Shown piece by piece: positions 32,942 through 42,254 of a stretch of DNA of 59,946 bases. The translations under genes were made by a program, and so were the position numbers. The notes under the pieces are model-generated. The model searched no databases. It was not told where the DNA came from and worked only from the letters and a program-made list of their open reading frames with translations. Numbering within the stretch: position 1 is the stretch's first letter; every line of letters starts with the position of its first letter. Source of the DNA: Chloroflexota bacterium (GTDB taxonomy: Bacteria; Chloroflexota; Limnocylindria; Limnocylindrales; CSP1-4); the NCBI GenBank assembly GCA_021786265.1, contig JAJYNP010000320.1:1-59946 (forward strand), read 5' to 3'.

Positions 32942-35197
32942 CTATTGCGTGGCCGGCGGCGTCACCGACGGACCGACTGGCGTGGCGATCGACGGTGCGG
33001 GCGATGGCGAAGCCGATGGCGTGGGCGTCTGTGGTGACGCCGGCTTCGGCAGCGCCGCCGCCACCAGCTGTGCGTAGGCGTCCGCCCCGGCGGGGCGGAG
33101 ATGGATGCCGTCGTCCCAGAAGTACTCCGGGTGGCGATCCCCGGCGTCGTGCCAGTCCACCACCGACACGTTGGGATAGCGCTGGGCGGCCTGGGCGAGC
33201 ACGGCGTTGTCGTGTGACTCCCAGCTGCGCGGCTCCTTCAGGTTCACGAACAGCACCTTCGTAGCGTCCCCGAGCACCTGCATCGCCTGGTCGATCTGCT
33301 GGCTCGTGATCCAGCCGTTGTCGCCCAGCCCGATGACCACCGTGTCGGGGAGCCGCCCTTCCTGTTGTCGCTGTCTGAGGATGTCGATGCCGGTCCCGAA
33401 CGGGCGGCCGATCGCGGCGTTCACCTCGATGCCACGGATCGCCCCGCGGAGCTCGGTGACGGCACCCAGCATGACTGAGTCGCCGATCGCCAGGACGAGC
33501 GGCGGTCGCGCCGCGGTGGGGCCCGCCGGCGGCGAGACGCCCGGGGCCGGGACGCTGCCGGACGCGGAGGTGGCGCCAGGCGAGGTTCCGGGCCCGGCGT
33601 CGATGGGCACCGCGGAGGGGCCGGCGCCCGGCGAGGAACCCGCGCTTGCGTATCCGGCCCCGGGTGCGCCCGCGTCGCGGCCCGGTTGCGCCGGTCCCGC
33701 GGCCAGGTCCACGGGCGACGTTGGTGTCGGCGTGCCCCCGGCGGACGTGCCCCCGGCATCGACGGAGGTCACGGCGAGATACGGCGGGGGAGGGGGCGGC
33801 GTCGCGCCCGCGACGCGGGACCCCACCACGAGCGCGACCGCGAGGACTGCGCCGCCGGTCGCAACCGGCCACCGGTAGGTCGACAGGCGTCGCGCCCGCG
33901 GCATGGACCGCCATCTGCGCCACGCGCGTCCAAGCGCTCCTCGGCGGACTGGGGTCTCCACGAGCCGGTAGGAGGCCTCGGCGGCAGCGAGCGTGAGGGC
34001 CAGGCGCAGCGCCAGGTCGGGCAGCGGATCCAGTGCGACGTCGAGGTGCGGCCGCGTCAGGGTGAAGAGCGGCCAGTGCCAGAGGTAGATGCCGTACGAG
34101 CGTTCGCCGATCCAGCGCAGGGGCTGCCGGTCGAGCACGTGCGTGCCGAGACGGCCGCGCGGGTGCACCGCGGCCACGATCACCGCTGCCGTCGCCAGGT
34201 CGAGCACCACGAACCCGCCCCGGTACAGGAACGGCTCGTACTCGTCGAGGAGCGTGAAGCACAGGCCCATCACCAGCAGCCCGGCCACCCCCAGCACGTC
34301 CCACGCCGTGGGCTCGAAGGAGCGCGGCCGGCGGGCAGGCACGGGCCGGATCGGCTCCTCGGGCCACGGCGGGAGGTCGCTCCATCTCCGGGCGGCCTGC
34401 GGTGGCGCGCCGCCCGTCGGGCCGCCGGCTCCGTTCAGCACCGACGCGAGCGCCGTCCGGACCGGCGTCCAGGCCAGCGCGAGCGCCGCCCCCAGGAGGA
34501 GCCCCGCGGCGTGCGTGTCGGTCCCGTAGTAGACCCGCGAAGGATCGACGTCTGGCCGGTAGAGCCACGCCATCAGCAGTGCCGACCCGATCGCCCCGGC
34601 CAGGCTCGCGGCGAGCATCCCACGCCGGCGCAGGACGATCAGGCCGGCAGCCAGGGCGAGCGGCCAGAGCACGTAGAACTGCTCTTCGACGGCGAGCGAC
34701 CACAGGTGCAGCAGCGGCGATGGGCGCCCCACGGCCTCGAAGTAGGACTGCTGCCGGAGGATCAGGTACCAGTTCGTCACATAGCCGAGGGCGGCCAGCG
34801 TGTCGCCGCGCAGCCGTGCGACCTCGTCCGGGGCGAGGACCACCGCGAGCGTGAGCGTGGCCGCGAGCACCAGGAAGAGCGCGGGCAGCAGGCGTCTCGC
34901 ACGTCGCTGCCAGAAGGCCCGGAGCTCGATCCGGCCGAGCCGCTCGCGTTCGGCCAGCAGGAGCGTCGTGATCAGGAACCCGCTGATCACGAAGAAGACG
35001 TCGACGCCGAGGAAGCCGCCGGAAAACCAGCCGAGGTCGGCGTGGTACAGCACGACCGCCAGCACGGCGAGCGCCCGCAGCCCATCGAGCCCGGGGAGCC
35101 GACCGCCGTGGACGGTCTCCGCGCCGCAGGAGGCCTCCCGGGCGGGGGCGGCCTCGGCCCGCATCGTGAGCGCGTCACCCACATCCGCTTCTGCCAT
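32942..35197 (-). CDS. Membrane acyltransferase (OafA/YrhL type) with C-terminal SGNH domain
   Basis: 751 residues. The first ~400 are an acyltransferase-3 domain with about ten helices: GLRALAVLAVVLYHADLGWF, then GGFLGVDVFFVISGFLITTL and a later YGIYLWHWPLFTLTRP. A hydrophobic helix (about 460-480) is followed by a long Pro/Gly/Ala/Ser-rich linker of about 100 residues. The C-terminal SGNH hydrolase-like part starts at LAIGDSVMLGAVTEL and has VVIGLGDNGW and a final Asp-x-x-His in WDDGIHLRP. Such proteins O-acetylate cell-surface sugars: the membrane part brings the acyl group across, and the outer SGNH domain is thought to transfer it. ATG start at 35197 with a weak GAGGGG site. Confidence 0.9.
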   Translation of the reverse strand: MAEADVGDALTMRAEAAPAREASCGAETVHGGRLPGLDGLRALAVLAVVLYHADLGWFSGGFLGVDVFFVISGFLITTLLLAERERLGRIELRAFWQRRARRLLPALFLVLAATLTLAVVLAPDEVARLRGDTLAALGYVTNWYLILRQQSYFEAVGRPSPLLHLWSLAVEEQFYVLWPLALAAGLIVLRRRGMLAASLAGAIGSALLMAWLYRPDVDPSRVYYGTDTHAAGLLLGAALALAWTPVRTALASVLNGAGGPTGGAPPQAARRWSDLPPWPEEPIRPVPARRPRSFEPTAWDVLGVAGLLVMGLCFTLLDEYEPFLYRGGFVVLDLATAAVIVAAVHPRGRLGTHVLDRQPLRWIGERSYGIYLWHWPLFTLTRPHLDVALDPLPDLALRLALTLAAAEASYRLVETPVRRGALGRAWRRWRSMPRARRLSTYRWPVATGGAVLAVALVVGSRVAGATPPPPPPYLAVTSVDAGGTSAGGTPTPTSPVDLAAGPAQPGRDAGAPGAGYASAGSSPGAGPSAVPIDAGPGTSPGATSASGSVPAPGVSPPAGPTAARPPLVLAIGDSVMLGAVTELRGAIRGIEVNAAIGRPFGTGIDILRQRQQEGRLPDTVVIGLGDNGWITSQQIDQAMQVLGDATKVLFVNLKEPRSWESHDNAVLAQAAQRYPNVSVVDWHDAGDRHPEYFWDDGIHLRPAGADAYAQLVAAALPKPASPQTPTPSASPSPAPSIATPVGPSVTPPATQ

Positions 35198-35305
35198 GTC
35201 CGCTCGGCCCCTCCGCGCGTCGTCGCCGCCAATGATGACGCACTCCGGGCCGCGTCTCCATCCACGCGCGGAGCGGAATCATCCGCGCCCGGCGTCGCCA
35301 GCGTC

Positions 35306-35311
35306 TACGAT
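35306..35311 (+). promoter_or_regulatory. Putative -10 of pip
   Basis: TACGAT, giving a leader of about 65 nt before the GTG at 35377, which has its own GGGGAG site. Confidence 0.3.
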
Positions 35312-35376
35312 CGGCGACGAGGCAGTCGGCGGCCCGCGGATCGCGCCACTCGAGCCTCGCCCACCGGGGAGTCGAC

Positions 35377-36327
35377 GTGCGAGAACTCTACCCACCCATC
35401 GAGCCCAATCGAGCCGGCCACCTGCGCGTGTCGGGCCTCCACGAGATCTACTGGGAGGAGAGCGGGAACCCGGTCGGCACGCCGGTGGTGTTCGTGCACG
35501 GCGGCCCCGGAGGCGGCGCGAGTGCCGACGACCGGCGGTTCTTCGACCCGGCGGCGTACCGGATCGTGCTGTTCGACCAGCGGGGCGCGGGGAAGAGCCT
35601 GCCCCACGCCAGCCTCGAGGAGAACACCACCTGGGACCTCGTCGCCGACATGGAGCGGCTGCGCCGGCATCTCGGCATCGAGCGCTGGGTCGTGTTCGGC
35701 GGCTCGTGGGGCAGCACCCTGTCGCTCGCCTACGCGGAGCGCCATCCCGACCGGGTGCGGGCCCTCATCCTGCGCGGCATCTTCCTGCTGCGGCCGCACG
35801 AGATCCGGTGGTTCTACCAGGAGGGCGCGAGCTTCATCTTCCCCGACGCGTGGGAGGAGTACCTGGCGCCGATCCCGGCCGCCGAGCGCGACGATCTCGT
35901 CGCCGCGTACCACCGCCGGCTGACGGGCGACGACCCCACGGTCCGCGCGGAGGCGGCGCGTGCCTGGAGCCGCTGGGAGGCGAGCACCAGCAAGCTTCGC
36001 CCGGATCCCCGACTCATCGAGCGCTTCGCCGACGAATGGATGGCCGACGCGTTCGCGCGGATCGAGTGTCACTACTTCGCGAACGGCGGCTTCTTCGCCT
36101 CGCCCGACGAGCTCCTCGACGGCGTGGAGCGCATCCGCGCGGTGCCGGCCGTGATCGTGCAGGGCCGCTACGACGTGGTCTGCCCCATCACGACCGCGTG
36201 GGACCTCCACCGCCGCTGGCCCGAGGCCGACTTCCAGGTGGTCCCCGATGCGGGGCACTCCGCGATGGAGATGCCGACCATCGACCGCCTGGTGACCGCG
36301 ACCGACCGGTTCCGGGAGGCGCGCTGA
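35377..36327 (+). CDS. pip: Prolyl aminopeptidase
   Basis: 316 residues, the usual length, from a GTG with GGGGAG 5 nt upstream. The oxyanion segment VVFVHGGPGGGASADDRRFF, the FDQRGAGKS motif, the nucleophile Ser in FGGSWGSTLSLAYAERHP and the C-terminal catalytic Asp and His regions (GRYDVVCPITTAWDLH and DAGHSAME) are all present (family S33). It removes N-terminal proline from peptides in the cytoplasm. Together with the S9 peptidase it suggests peptide use. Confidence 0.95.
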   Translation: MRELYPPIEPNRAGHLRVSGLHEIYWEESGNPVGTPVVFVHGGPGGGASADDRRFFDPAAYRIVLFDQRGAGKSLPHASLEENTTWDLVADMERLRRHLGIERWVVFGGSWGSTLSLAYAERHPDRVRALILRGIFLLRPHEIRWFYQEGASFIFPDAWEEYLAPIPAAERDDLVAAYHRRLTGDDPTVRAEAARAWSRWEASTSKLRPDPRLIERFADEWMADAFARIECHYFANGGFFASPDELLDGVERIRAVPAVIVQGRYDVVCPITTAWDLHRRWPEADFQVVPDAGHSAMEMPTIDRLVTATDRFREAR

Positions 36328-36346
36328 CCCGGCGCGGCCGTCAGAC

Positions 36347-39100
36347 TCAGGGCTTGTTCCAGAAGGCCGTCGCGACGTACAGGGGCGAGGCGAGCGGCTG
36401 CCCGTTGATCGCCGTCACCAGGTACCACGACAGATAGGTGCCGACCTGGAAGCAGGAGGAGGTGTAGGAGCCGCCTGCGACGGCAGCGCCGGCCGTGGCC
36501 GTGGCGCCCGTGTCGAGCGTCATCACGACCGGGGCCGTCGAGCTGGGCGCCGTGCGCACCCGGATCGAGGGGCACATCGCGGTGATCGTGGCGGGGTACC
36601 CGCCTGCCGACGGCGACGGACTGGGTGACGGCGACGGGCTCGGCGACGGAGCGGCCGACGGCGACGGGCTGGGCGAGGCCGACGGACCCGGTGACGGCGA
36701 CGGACCGGGCGATGGGCTGGGCGCCGGCACGGTGCCCCCGAAGGAGACCGCGAAGCTGTAGCGATTGGGGCGCCCGCCCGCGTCCAGCCCCGAGATCGTG
36801 ACGGTTCCCGGTCCCGCCAGGGCCGATCCGCTGAACGTGGCCTGGTAGTGCCCGGGGCCGAGGACGGTCACGGCGCCGGCCAGGGTCTGCCCCGCTGCGC
36901 TGAGCGTGATGGACGGGGTGGAGCGCATCGGCTCCGACGCCCACGCGTTGACCGTGTACGACAGCGCGGGCGCCTCGCCGGACAGCGTGGTCCGCACCAT
37001 GTATGCGGCGACCGTCAGCGGGCGGGTGAGGAACGCACGACCCGCCGGCCCGGTGGCCACGACCTGGATCGTGTAGTCACCCTGCGGCACCATGGCGCCC
37101 GCGCTGTTGCGCCCGTCCCAGGTCCAGGCGTACGTGCCGGCCGGGGTGCGGCGCGCATACCACGCGGTCTTCACCACGGCCCCGGCGGCGTTCAGGATCC
37201 GCACCGTGCTGTTGGCGGCGGTCGCCAGCCGGTAGGAGATCGTGGTGGTGCGGGCGTAGGTGTCGCCGTCCTGCGGGTAGAAGCGGTTGGGGCTCGCGTA
37301 CAGGAAGCCGAGCACGCGGTTGACGATCACCGACGAGGTCAGCGCGAGCGCGTTGCCGTGCGCGTTCTGGACCGACAGCGCGACCGTGTAGGTGCCGTCG
37401 GGCACGGCGGTCCCGGCCGTCGTGGTGCCGTTCCAGGCGACGCTGCCCGATGATGCCGTCACCGGCGCACTCCAGATGGTGGTCGTTCCCGACTGGACCG
37501 CGATGGTGCCTGTCATCGGCTCGGAAACCCACCAGGAGAGGCTCGCCGTGTCGGCGATGCCGTCCCCGTTCGGAGAGAAGGCGTTCGGGGGGTTGCCCGG
37601 CGAGTTGCCCGTCGTGACGGAGAGGGCGCCCGTGGGAAGATCGGGGGTCGCGGCGCCGAACACCTGGTGCAGCAGCTGGGTGAGCTCGGGCCGCGTGCCG
37701 TCATAGCCCAGTGCCCACATGCCGGTGCCGCGCAGGTTGTCCGACAGGACCAGCTGATACTTCGCGGCGAGCGACTGGGCGTCGTCGTAGTAGAGCTCGC
37801 GCCAGACGTTGGGACACGTGTCGCAGGCCTGCTTCTGATACGCCGTCCAGGCCGAGGTCTCGGTCGCGTCCCACTGGTGCCCGTTGGTGTCCGCCAGGCC
37901 GGCCGCCACGTCGTACGGCGCGGCCACCGAGTACCCGTTCTGGTCGTTCTGCGGCAGCGTGGCCGCGTTGGGGGCATTGGAGACGGTCGACCAGGCGCGG
38001 CCGTAGTAGGGCAGGCCCAGCAGCAGGTGGCCCGGCGTGGTGAGCGCCAGGTACTGGTTCACCGCCCGGGTCAGGTCGGTGTAGTAGGTCTGCGACACCA
38101 GAGGGTCGATCGAACCGGCGTTGGCGGCGCCGGCTCCCCGGTAGTCGTAGCCCATGATGAAGAGCGCGTCGGCCGCTCCCGGAGCGGTCAGGGACGGGAC
38201 GTCGTAGTTGCCGATGTCGGACGTCACGTCCACCACCAGTTCGAGCCCCGGCCGGGCGGCGTCCAGCGCGACCCGGAGCGACCGCACGAACGCGGCGAAG
38301 TTCGCCGACTGACCCGCCGGCACCGGTTCGAAGTCCAGGTTCACGCCGTCCACGCCGCGCGACACCACCTGGGCCACGATCTGGCTGACGAGCGTCGCCT
38401 GGGCCGCCGGGCTGGATAGCAGGGCCGTGGTGTTGGCCGCCCCGCTGGTGTCCCAGGCGAACCGTTCGACGGTGAGGGCGACCCGCGTGCCCTGCGCGTG
38501 CGCCGCGTCGATGATCGACGTGAGGTCCCCGCTCTGCCAGCCGGTCCAGCCGGCCTCCGGCGTGCCGTCGGACCCGACCTGCTGCAGGGTCCCGTTCGCC
38601 GAGGCCGTCAGGCCGAAGTACGCGATGGTCGAGAGCACCGAGTAATCCAGCGTCATCGTCGGATCGCCGAGTTCCCAGTAGGGCAGGAACCCGTAGATCT
38701 CGCGACCCGGGCCGCCGCTGGCCGCCGGCGAGGGCGTCGTCCCCGGCACGGGAGTCGGCCCGGGCGTAGGCGCGGCGCCGGCCTGGGCCAGCTGCCGGGA
38801 CGCCGCGGAATCCCCCGCCGGGAACGCACCGGAGATCGAGCCGGCCACGCGGCCGTCGATGGAGAACGCGTCGGAGGCGCGCTGGCGCAGTGCGACGGTG
38901 ACGGGCCGCGGTGCCTCCAGCGACAGGTGGTCGTGGGCGTGCGCCTGCGCCTCGAGGTACGCCTCACTCGGGACCGCCTGCGGGGCCGCGCCGGAGGCGG
39001 CGACCGCGAGCGTCGGGCCGGCGACGGTGGCGGCCACGCCCCCCGGCGCCACCACGGCTGCAGCGAGCAGGATGGAGGCGAGAGGGTTGGCACGTCGCAT
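36347..39100 (-). CDS. Secreted GH18-family glycoside hydrolase with FlgD-like and SH3-like modules
   Basis: 917 residues from the ATG at 39100. A signal peptide (residues 1 to about 36) precedes a low-complexity stretch with a Pro/Thr linker. The GH18 barrel covers about 134-470; its catalytic motif DGVNLDFEP has Asp251, Asp256 and Glu258. Two FlgD-type Ig-like domains follow (NAFSPNGDGIADT.. and a second ending GDYTIQVVATG), then an Ig-like stretch, a Ser-Pro repeat linker (positions 36606-36722 in DNA) and an SH3-like domain with RVRTAPSSTAPVV. It probably binds the cell wall or spore-like surfaces and cleaves a GlcNAc-type polymer (compare SleL/YaaH-type GH18 proteins). The true substrate is not shown. 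Confidence 0.88.
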   Translation of the reverse strand: MRRANPLASILLAAAVVAPGGVAATVAGPTLAVAASGAAPQAVPSEAYLEAQAHAHDHLSLEAPRPVTVALRQRASDAFSIDGRVAGSISGAFPAGDSAASRQLAQAGAAPTPGPTPVPGTTPSPAASGGPGREIYGFLPYWELGDPTMTLDYSVLSTIAYFGLTASANGTLQQVGSDGTPEAGWTGWQSGDLTSIIDAAHAQGTRVALTVERFAWDTSGAANTTALLSSPAAQATLVSQIVAQVVSRGVDGVNLDFEPVPAGQSANFAAFVRSLRVALDAARPGLELVVDVTSDIGNYDVPSLTAPGAADALFIMGYDYRGAGAANAGSIDPLVSQTYYTDLTRAVNQYLALTTPGHLLLGLPYYGRAWSTVSNAPNAATLPQNDQNGYSVAAPYDVAAGLADTNGHQWDATETSAWTAYQKQACDTCPNVWRELYYDDAQSLAAKYQLVLSDNLRGTGMWALGYDGTRPELTQLLHQVFGAATPDLPTGALSVTTGNSPGNPPNAFSPNGDGIADTASLSWWVSEPMTGTIAVQSGTTTIWSAPVTASSGSVAWNGTTTAGTAVPDGTYTVALSVQNAHGNALALTSSVIVNRVLGFLYASPNRFYPQDGDTYARTTTISYRLATAANSTVRILNAAGAVVKTAWYARRTPAGTYAWTWDGRNSAGAMVPQGDYTIQVVATGPAGRAFLTRPLTVAAYMVRTTLSGEAPALSYTVNAWASEPMRSTPSITLSAAGQTLAGAVTVLGPGHYQATFSGSALAGPGTVTISGLDAGGRPNRYSFAVSFGGTVPAPSPSPGPSPSPGPSASPSPSPSAAPSPSPSPSPSPSPSAGGYPATITAMCPSIRVRTAPSSTAPVVMTLDTGATATAGAAVAGGSYTSSCFQVGTYLSWYLVTAINGQPLASPLYVATAFWNKP
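36606..36722. repeat. Short tandem repeat coding a Ser-Pro linker
   Basis: A GACGGCGACGG(A/G)CTGGG-like unit is repeated imperfectly and encodes (Ser-Pro)n on the minus strand, inside the GH18 gene between its Ig-like and SH3-like parts. This kind of tract often varies in length by slippage. Confidence 0.8.
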
Positions 39101-39282
39101 CGGTTGGCCTCGCTCATCGGCGTTCCGCCGGGCACCTGGCCGGCGGCCGTGTGACCGGGCCGCGTCGCCCTCCGCGCGGCTTGCCAGAGCATAGCCGCGC
39201 GCGCCCCCCGCCGCCATGCCGGCCGGAACCGGGGCCCTGTCGCACCCGTGATCGGCCGCCACCTGGGGCGCTCAGCCGCGTG

Positions 39283-42033
39283 TCAGCGCGCCTGAGGCAG
39301 TTCGATGCGAATGCGGGCATCGACGACCGCAGCCCCCTCCTCCAGCACGATGAGCGGGTTGCAGTCCATCTCCACCATCTCGGGGTGCGCCTCGACCATG
39401 GCACTCACCCGCAGCAGGATCTGCTCGAGGGCGGCCACGTCGGCCCGGGGCGCGCCCCGGTAACCGTCCAGCAGGGGGAACGTCGCGAGTGAGCGGACCA
39501 TCTCACCGGCGTCCCGGTCGGTGAGCGGCGTGATCCGCACCGCCACGTCCCGGAGCAGCTCGACCGCGGTGCCCCCGGCGGCACAGGCGACCACCGGCCC
39601 GAAGAGTCGATCGTGCACGACGCCGACCAGCATCTCCACGCCCGGCGGAACCATGCGCTGCACGAAGAAGCGCTCCACGTGGTGCCCGGCGTCCTCGAGC
39701 GAGGCCGCCATCTGCCGCGCGGCGCGCTCGACGGCCGCGGCACCCTCCAGCGAGAGCACGACCGCGCGCGCCTCGGCCTTGTGCACCACGCCCGGGGCCA
39801 CGGCCTTGAGCGCGACCGGCCCGCCGATCGCCTCGGCCGCCGCGCCCGCCGCCTCCGGCGTGTCGACCAGGCGCCAGGTGGCGATCGGGATCCCGTAGCA
39901 CTCCAGCAGGCAGGCGACCTCGTCCGGGCCCAGCCAGCGCGAGCGGCCGTCGGCCGGCTGGGCGGCGAGCGAGGAGCCGGCCAGGGTTGCGCCCGGAGTC
40001 GCCGTCTGCGGGTCGATCCGTGCCAGTGCGGCCGCCACGACCGCCGCCGCCTGGTCCTCGCGCAGATCGTCGAACTGCGGCACGCTCCCGAGCGGCGCGG
40101 CGCGCCACTCCGCGTACCGCACGGCCTGCGCGAGCGCTCGCGCGGCCTCCTCGGGGAAGCTGTAGGCGGGCACCCGCACGGTCGAGCCGCGGAGCGCGGC
40201 CGGGCCGCCCTCGCCCGACATGAAGACGCTCAGCACCGGGATCCGGCGTGGCAGCTCGAGCACCGCATCGCGGATCGCCGCGGCGACGTCCTCGGTCCTG
40301 GTGTCGAGGGGCAGCACGAAGAGCACGATGAGCGCGTCGATCTCCTCGCAGGCGGCCAGCGTCCCGATCGCCCGCCGGAACGCCTCCGGCGACGCGGTGA
40401 TCATGTCCACCGGGTTGTCGAGCGCGGCCTCCGGGGCCAGGAACTCCGCCAGCCTGTCGCGCACGTCCGCGGGCAGCCGCGGCACGACCAGGCCATCGGC
40501 CTCGCAGGCATCGGTGGCCAGGATGCCAGGACCGCCCCCGTTGGTGAGGATCGCCACCCGCCGCCCGGCCGGCAGTGGCTGATTCGCCAGCAGCGACGCC
40601 ACGTCGAAGAACTCGCCCAGCGTGTCGGTGCGGACCACGCCGGCCTGGTGGAAGAGCGCATCCACCGTGACGTCCGACGCGCCGAGCAGGGCCCCCGTGT
40701 GGGACGAGGTGGCCCTCGCACCGGCGGACTGCCGGCCGCTCTTGACCACGATGATCGGCTTGTGCCGGCCGACCCGGCGGGCGATCCGCGCGAACTTGCG
40801 CGGGTTGCCCAGCGATTCGAGGTAGAGCGCCAGCACGTCGGTCGAGGGGTCGTCCTCCCAGTACTGGAGGAAGTCGTTGCCGGACAGGTCGGCCTTGTTG
40901 CCGATCGAGATGAAGCTCGACAGGCCCATCCCCAGGCGGTTGGCGTGCTCGATGATCGCCAGGCCGAGCGCGCCACTCTGCGACAGGAACCCGATGTTGC
41001 CGCCGGTGGGCGGGGTGGGCGAGAAGGTCGCGTTGAGGCGCACCGAGGGCTCCATGTTGACGACGCCCATGCAGTTGGGCCCCACCAGCCGCATGCCGGC
41101 CTGGCGGCACACCGCCAGCAGCTCCCGCTGCCGCTGCCCGCCCTCCTCGCCGGTCTCCGCGAAGCCGCCGGTGATCATCACGAGCGACTTCACCCCCTTC
41201 ACCGCGCAGTCCCGGGCGATCTGCACCGCGGTCGCGGCCGGGGCGGCGATCACCGCGAGGTCCACCGGGCCCGGGACGTCCAGGATCGAGCGGTAGGCCG
41301 CCACCGACTGGACGACGTCGGCGTTCGGGTTGACCGGGTAGACGGGCCCCGCGAAGTCGCCGTCGAGCAGGTTGTGGAACAGCTCGCCACCGATCGTCCA
41401 GCGCCGCCTGGAGGCGCCCACGACCGCGATCGCGGACGGATGGAGCAGGGCCCGCACCGCGGCGGCGGCGGCGATCTGCTCGCGGTGCTCGAAGCGCTCG
41501 CGCGCCGGGCCGGTCAGCTCGGTGGGGAACTCGACAAGGATGGCCCCGGGCTCGACGCGGAGCGTGGTGGGAAAGCCGCTCTCGCGGAAGACCTCCAGCA
41601 TCCGCGCGTTCTCGGGCAGGACCTCCGCGCAGAAGGTCGTGATCCCGTCCTCGTGCGCGCGCTCCGCCAGCTCCTCCAGCAGAAGCGTGGCAATGCCCCG
41701 GCCCCGGTAGTCGTCCGCGACGACGAAGGCCACCTCGGCGGTGTCGCGCCCCACGCGGTCGTAGCTCGCGTTGGCGATGATGCGCCCGTCGATCCCGGCC
41801 TCGGCCACCAGCGAGCAGTCCTCGGGATCGGCCGGCGCGGCCCAGCGGTGCGCCATGCCCTGGAAGTCGGTGACCACGCCGCCGAACCGCATGCGCCGCG
41901 AATCGAAGGCGAGGCCCTGCAGGAACGACACCAGTGCGGGCTCATCCTCCGCCCGGGCGTCGCGAAGGTGGATCGATGAGCCGTCCCGCAGGACGGCGTC
42001 CCGTTCTCGATGCCGGGGTGTGTCGGCGCCCAT
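39283..42033 (-). CDS. GNAT acetyltransferase fused to NDP-forming acyl-CoA synthetase (Pat-like)
   Basis: 916 residues from the ATG at 42033 (the frame is open to 42096; TATGCT 9 nt before 42033 favours the shorter form). An N-terminal GNAT domain (about residues 20-180) has the acetyl-CoA loop DDYRGRGIATLLLEELAERA. Next come a CoA-binding Rossmann domain (AIAVVGASRR), a ligase domain with GFLSQSGALGLAIIEHA and SSHTGALLGA, and a C-terminal ATP-grasp domain. This is the domain set of Pat/PatZ protein acetyltransferases, with the GNAT at the N- instead of the C-terminus. The ligase histidine in SHTGAL is kept, so real acyl-CoA synthetase activity is possible. Next to acuC and acs, control of Acs by lysine acetylation is the likely role. 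Confidence 0.9.
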   Translation of the reverse strand: MGADTPRHRERDAVLRDGSSIHLRDARAEDEPALVSFLQGLAFDSRRMRFGGVVTDFQGMAHRWAAPADPEDCSLVAEAGIDGRIIANASYDRVGRDTAEVAFVVADDYRGRGIATLLLEELAERAHEDGITTFCAEVLPENARMLEVFRESGFPTTLRVEPGAILVEFPTELTGPARERFEHREQIAAAAAVRALLHPSAIAVVGASRRRWTIGGELFHNLLDGDFAGPVYPVNPNADVVQSVAAYRSILDVPGPVDLAVIAAPAATAVQIARDCAVKGVKSLVMITGGFAETGEEGGQRQRELLAVCRQAGMRLVGPNCMGVVNMEPSVRLNATFSPTPPTGGNIGFLSQSGALGLAIIEHANRLGMGLSSFISIGNKADLSGNDFLQYWEDDPSTDVLALYLESLGNPRKFARIARRVGRHKPIIVVKSGRQSAGARATSSHTGALLGASDVTVDALFHQAGVVRTDTLGEFFDVASLLANQPLPAGRRVAILTNGGGPGILATDACEADGLVVPRLPADVRDRLAEFLAPEAALDNPVDMITASPEAFRRAIGTLAACEEIDALIVLFVLPLDTRTEDVAAAIRDAVLELPRRIPVLSVFMSGEGGPAALRGSTVRVPAYSFPEEAARALAQAVRYAEWRAAPLGSVPQFDDLREDQAAAVVAAALARIDPQTATPGATLAGSSLAAQPADGRSRWLGPDEVACLLECYGIPIATWRLVDTPEAAGAAAEAIGGPVALKAVAPGVVHKAEARAVVLSLEGAAAVERAARQMAASLEDAGHHVERFFVQRMVPPGVEMLVGVVHDRLFGPVVACAAGGTAVELLRDVAVRITPLTDRDAGEMVRSLATFPLLDGYRGAPRADVAALEQILLRVSAMVEAHPEMVEMDCNPLIVLEEGAAVVDARIRIELPQAR

Positions 42034-42042
42034 CGCTCTCGC

Positions 42043-42048
42043 AGCATA
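42043..42048 (-). promoter_or_regulatory. Putative -10 of the Pat-like gene
   Basis: TATGCT on the minus strand ends 9 nt before the ATG at 42033. It supports that start over the ATG at 42096. Confidence 0.4.
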
Positions 42049-42125
42049 CGGCACGGGCTGCCGCCCGGCCGCCCGATCCTCGTCGCGGCCGGACATTTCG
42101 GGGCGGACCCGGCGGACGGACTCGC

Positions 42126-42131
42126 TATAGT
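42126..42131 (+). promoter_or_regulatory. Putative -10 upstream of acuC
   Basis: TATAGT, one of the best -10 matches in the window. An ATG follows after exactly 6 nt, so the transcript would begin on a start codon. Confidence 0.5.
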
Positions 42132-42137
42132 TGCGCG

Positions 42138-42236
42138 ATGAATCTGGGGTTCGGCCGCGATCCCGGCACGCTCCGCGAAGCGGTGCCGGGCACCACCGTG
42201 GCCCGCCGTCCCCGCGGCGACGTCCGCGCGACCTGA
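42138..42236 (+). CDS. Possible 32-residue leaderless leader peptide upstream of acuC
   Basis: The ATG at 42138 lies 6 nt after TATAGT. The frame reads MNLGFGRDPGTLREAV and ends at a TGA (42234-42236), 18 nt before the acuC GTG and in the same frame. A stable hairpin (42162-42190) lies inside it. It may be a translated leader that couples to acuC, or just the start of an untranslated leader. No homologue is known to me. Confidence 0.3.
   Translation: MNLGFGRDPGTLREAVPGTTVARRPRGDVRAT
42162..42190 (+). promoter_or_regulatory. Leader hairpin before acuC
   Basis: CCCGGCAC (42162-42169) pairs with GTGCCGGG (42183-42190), extended inward by GCT/AGC with one bulge. It lies in the predicted acuC leader and could act as an attenuator or mRNA stabiliser. 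Confidence 0.4.
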
Positions 42237-42254
42237 CACGGCAGGCGGGTCATC

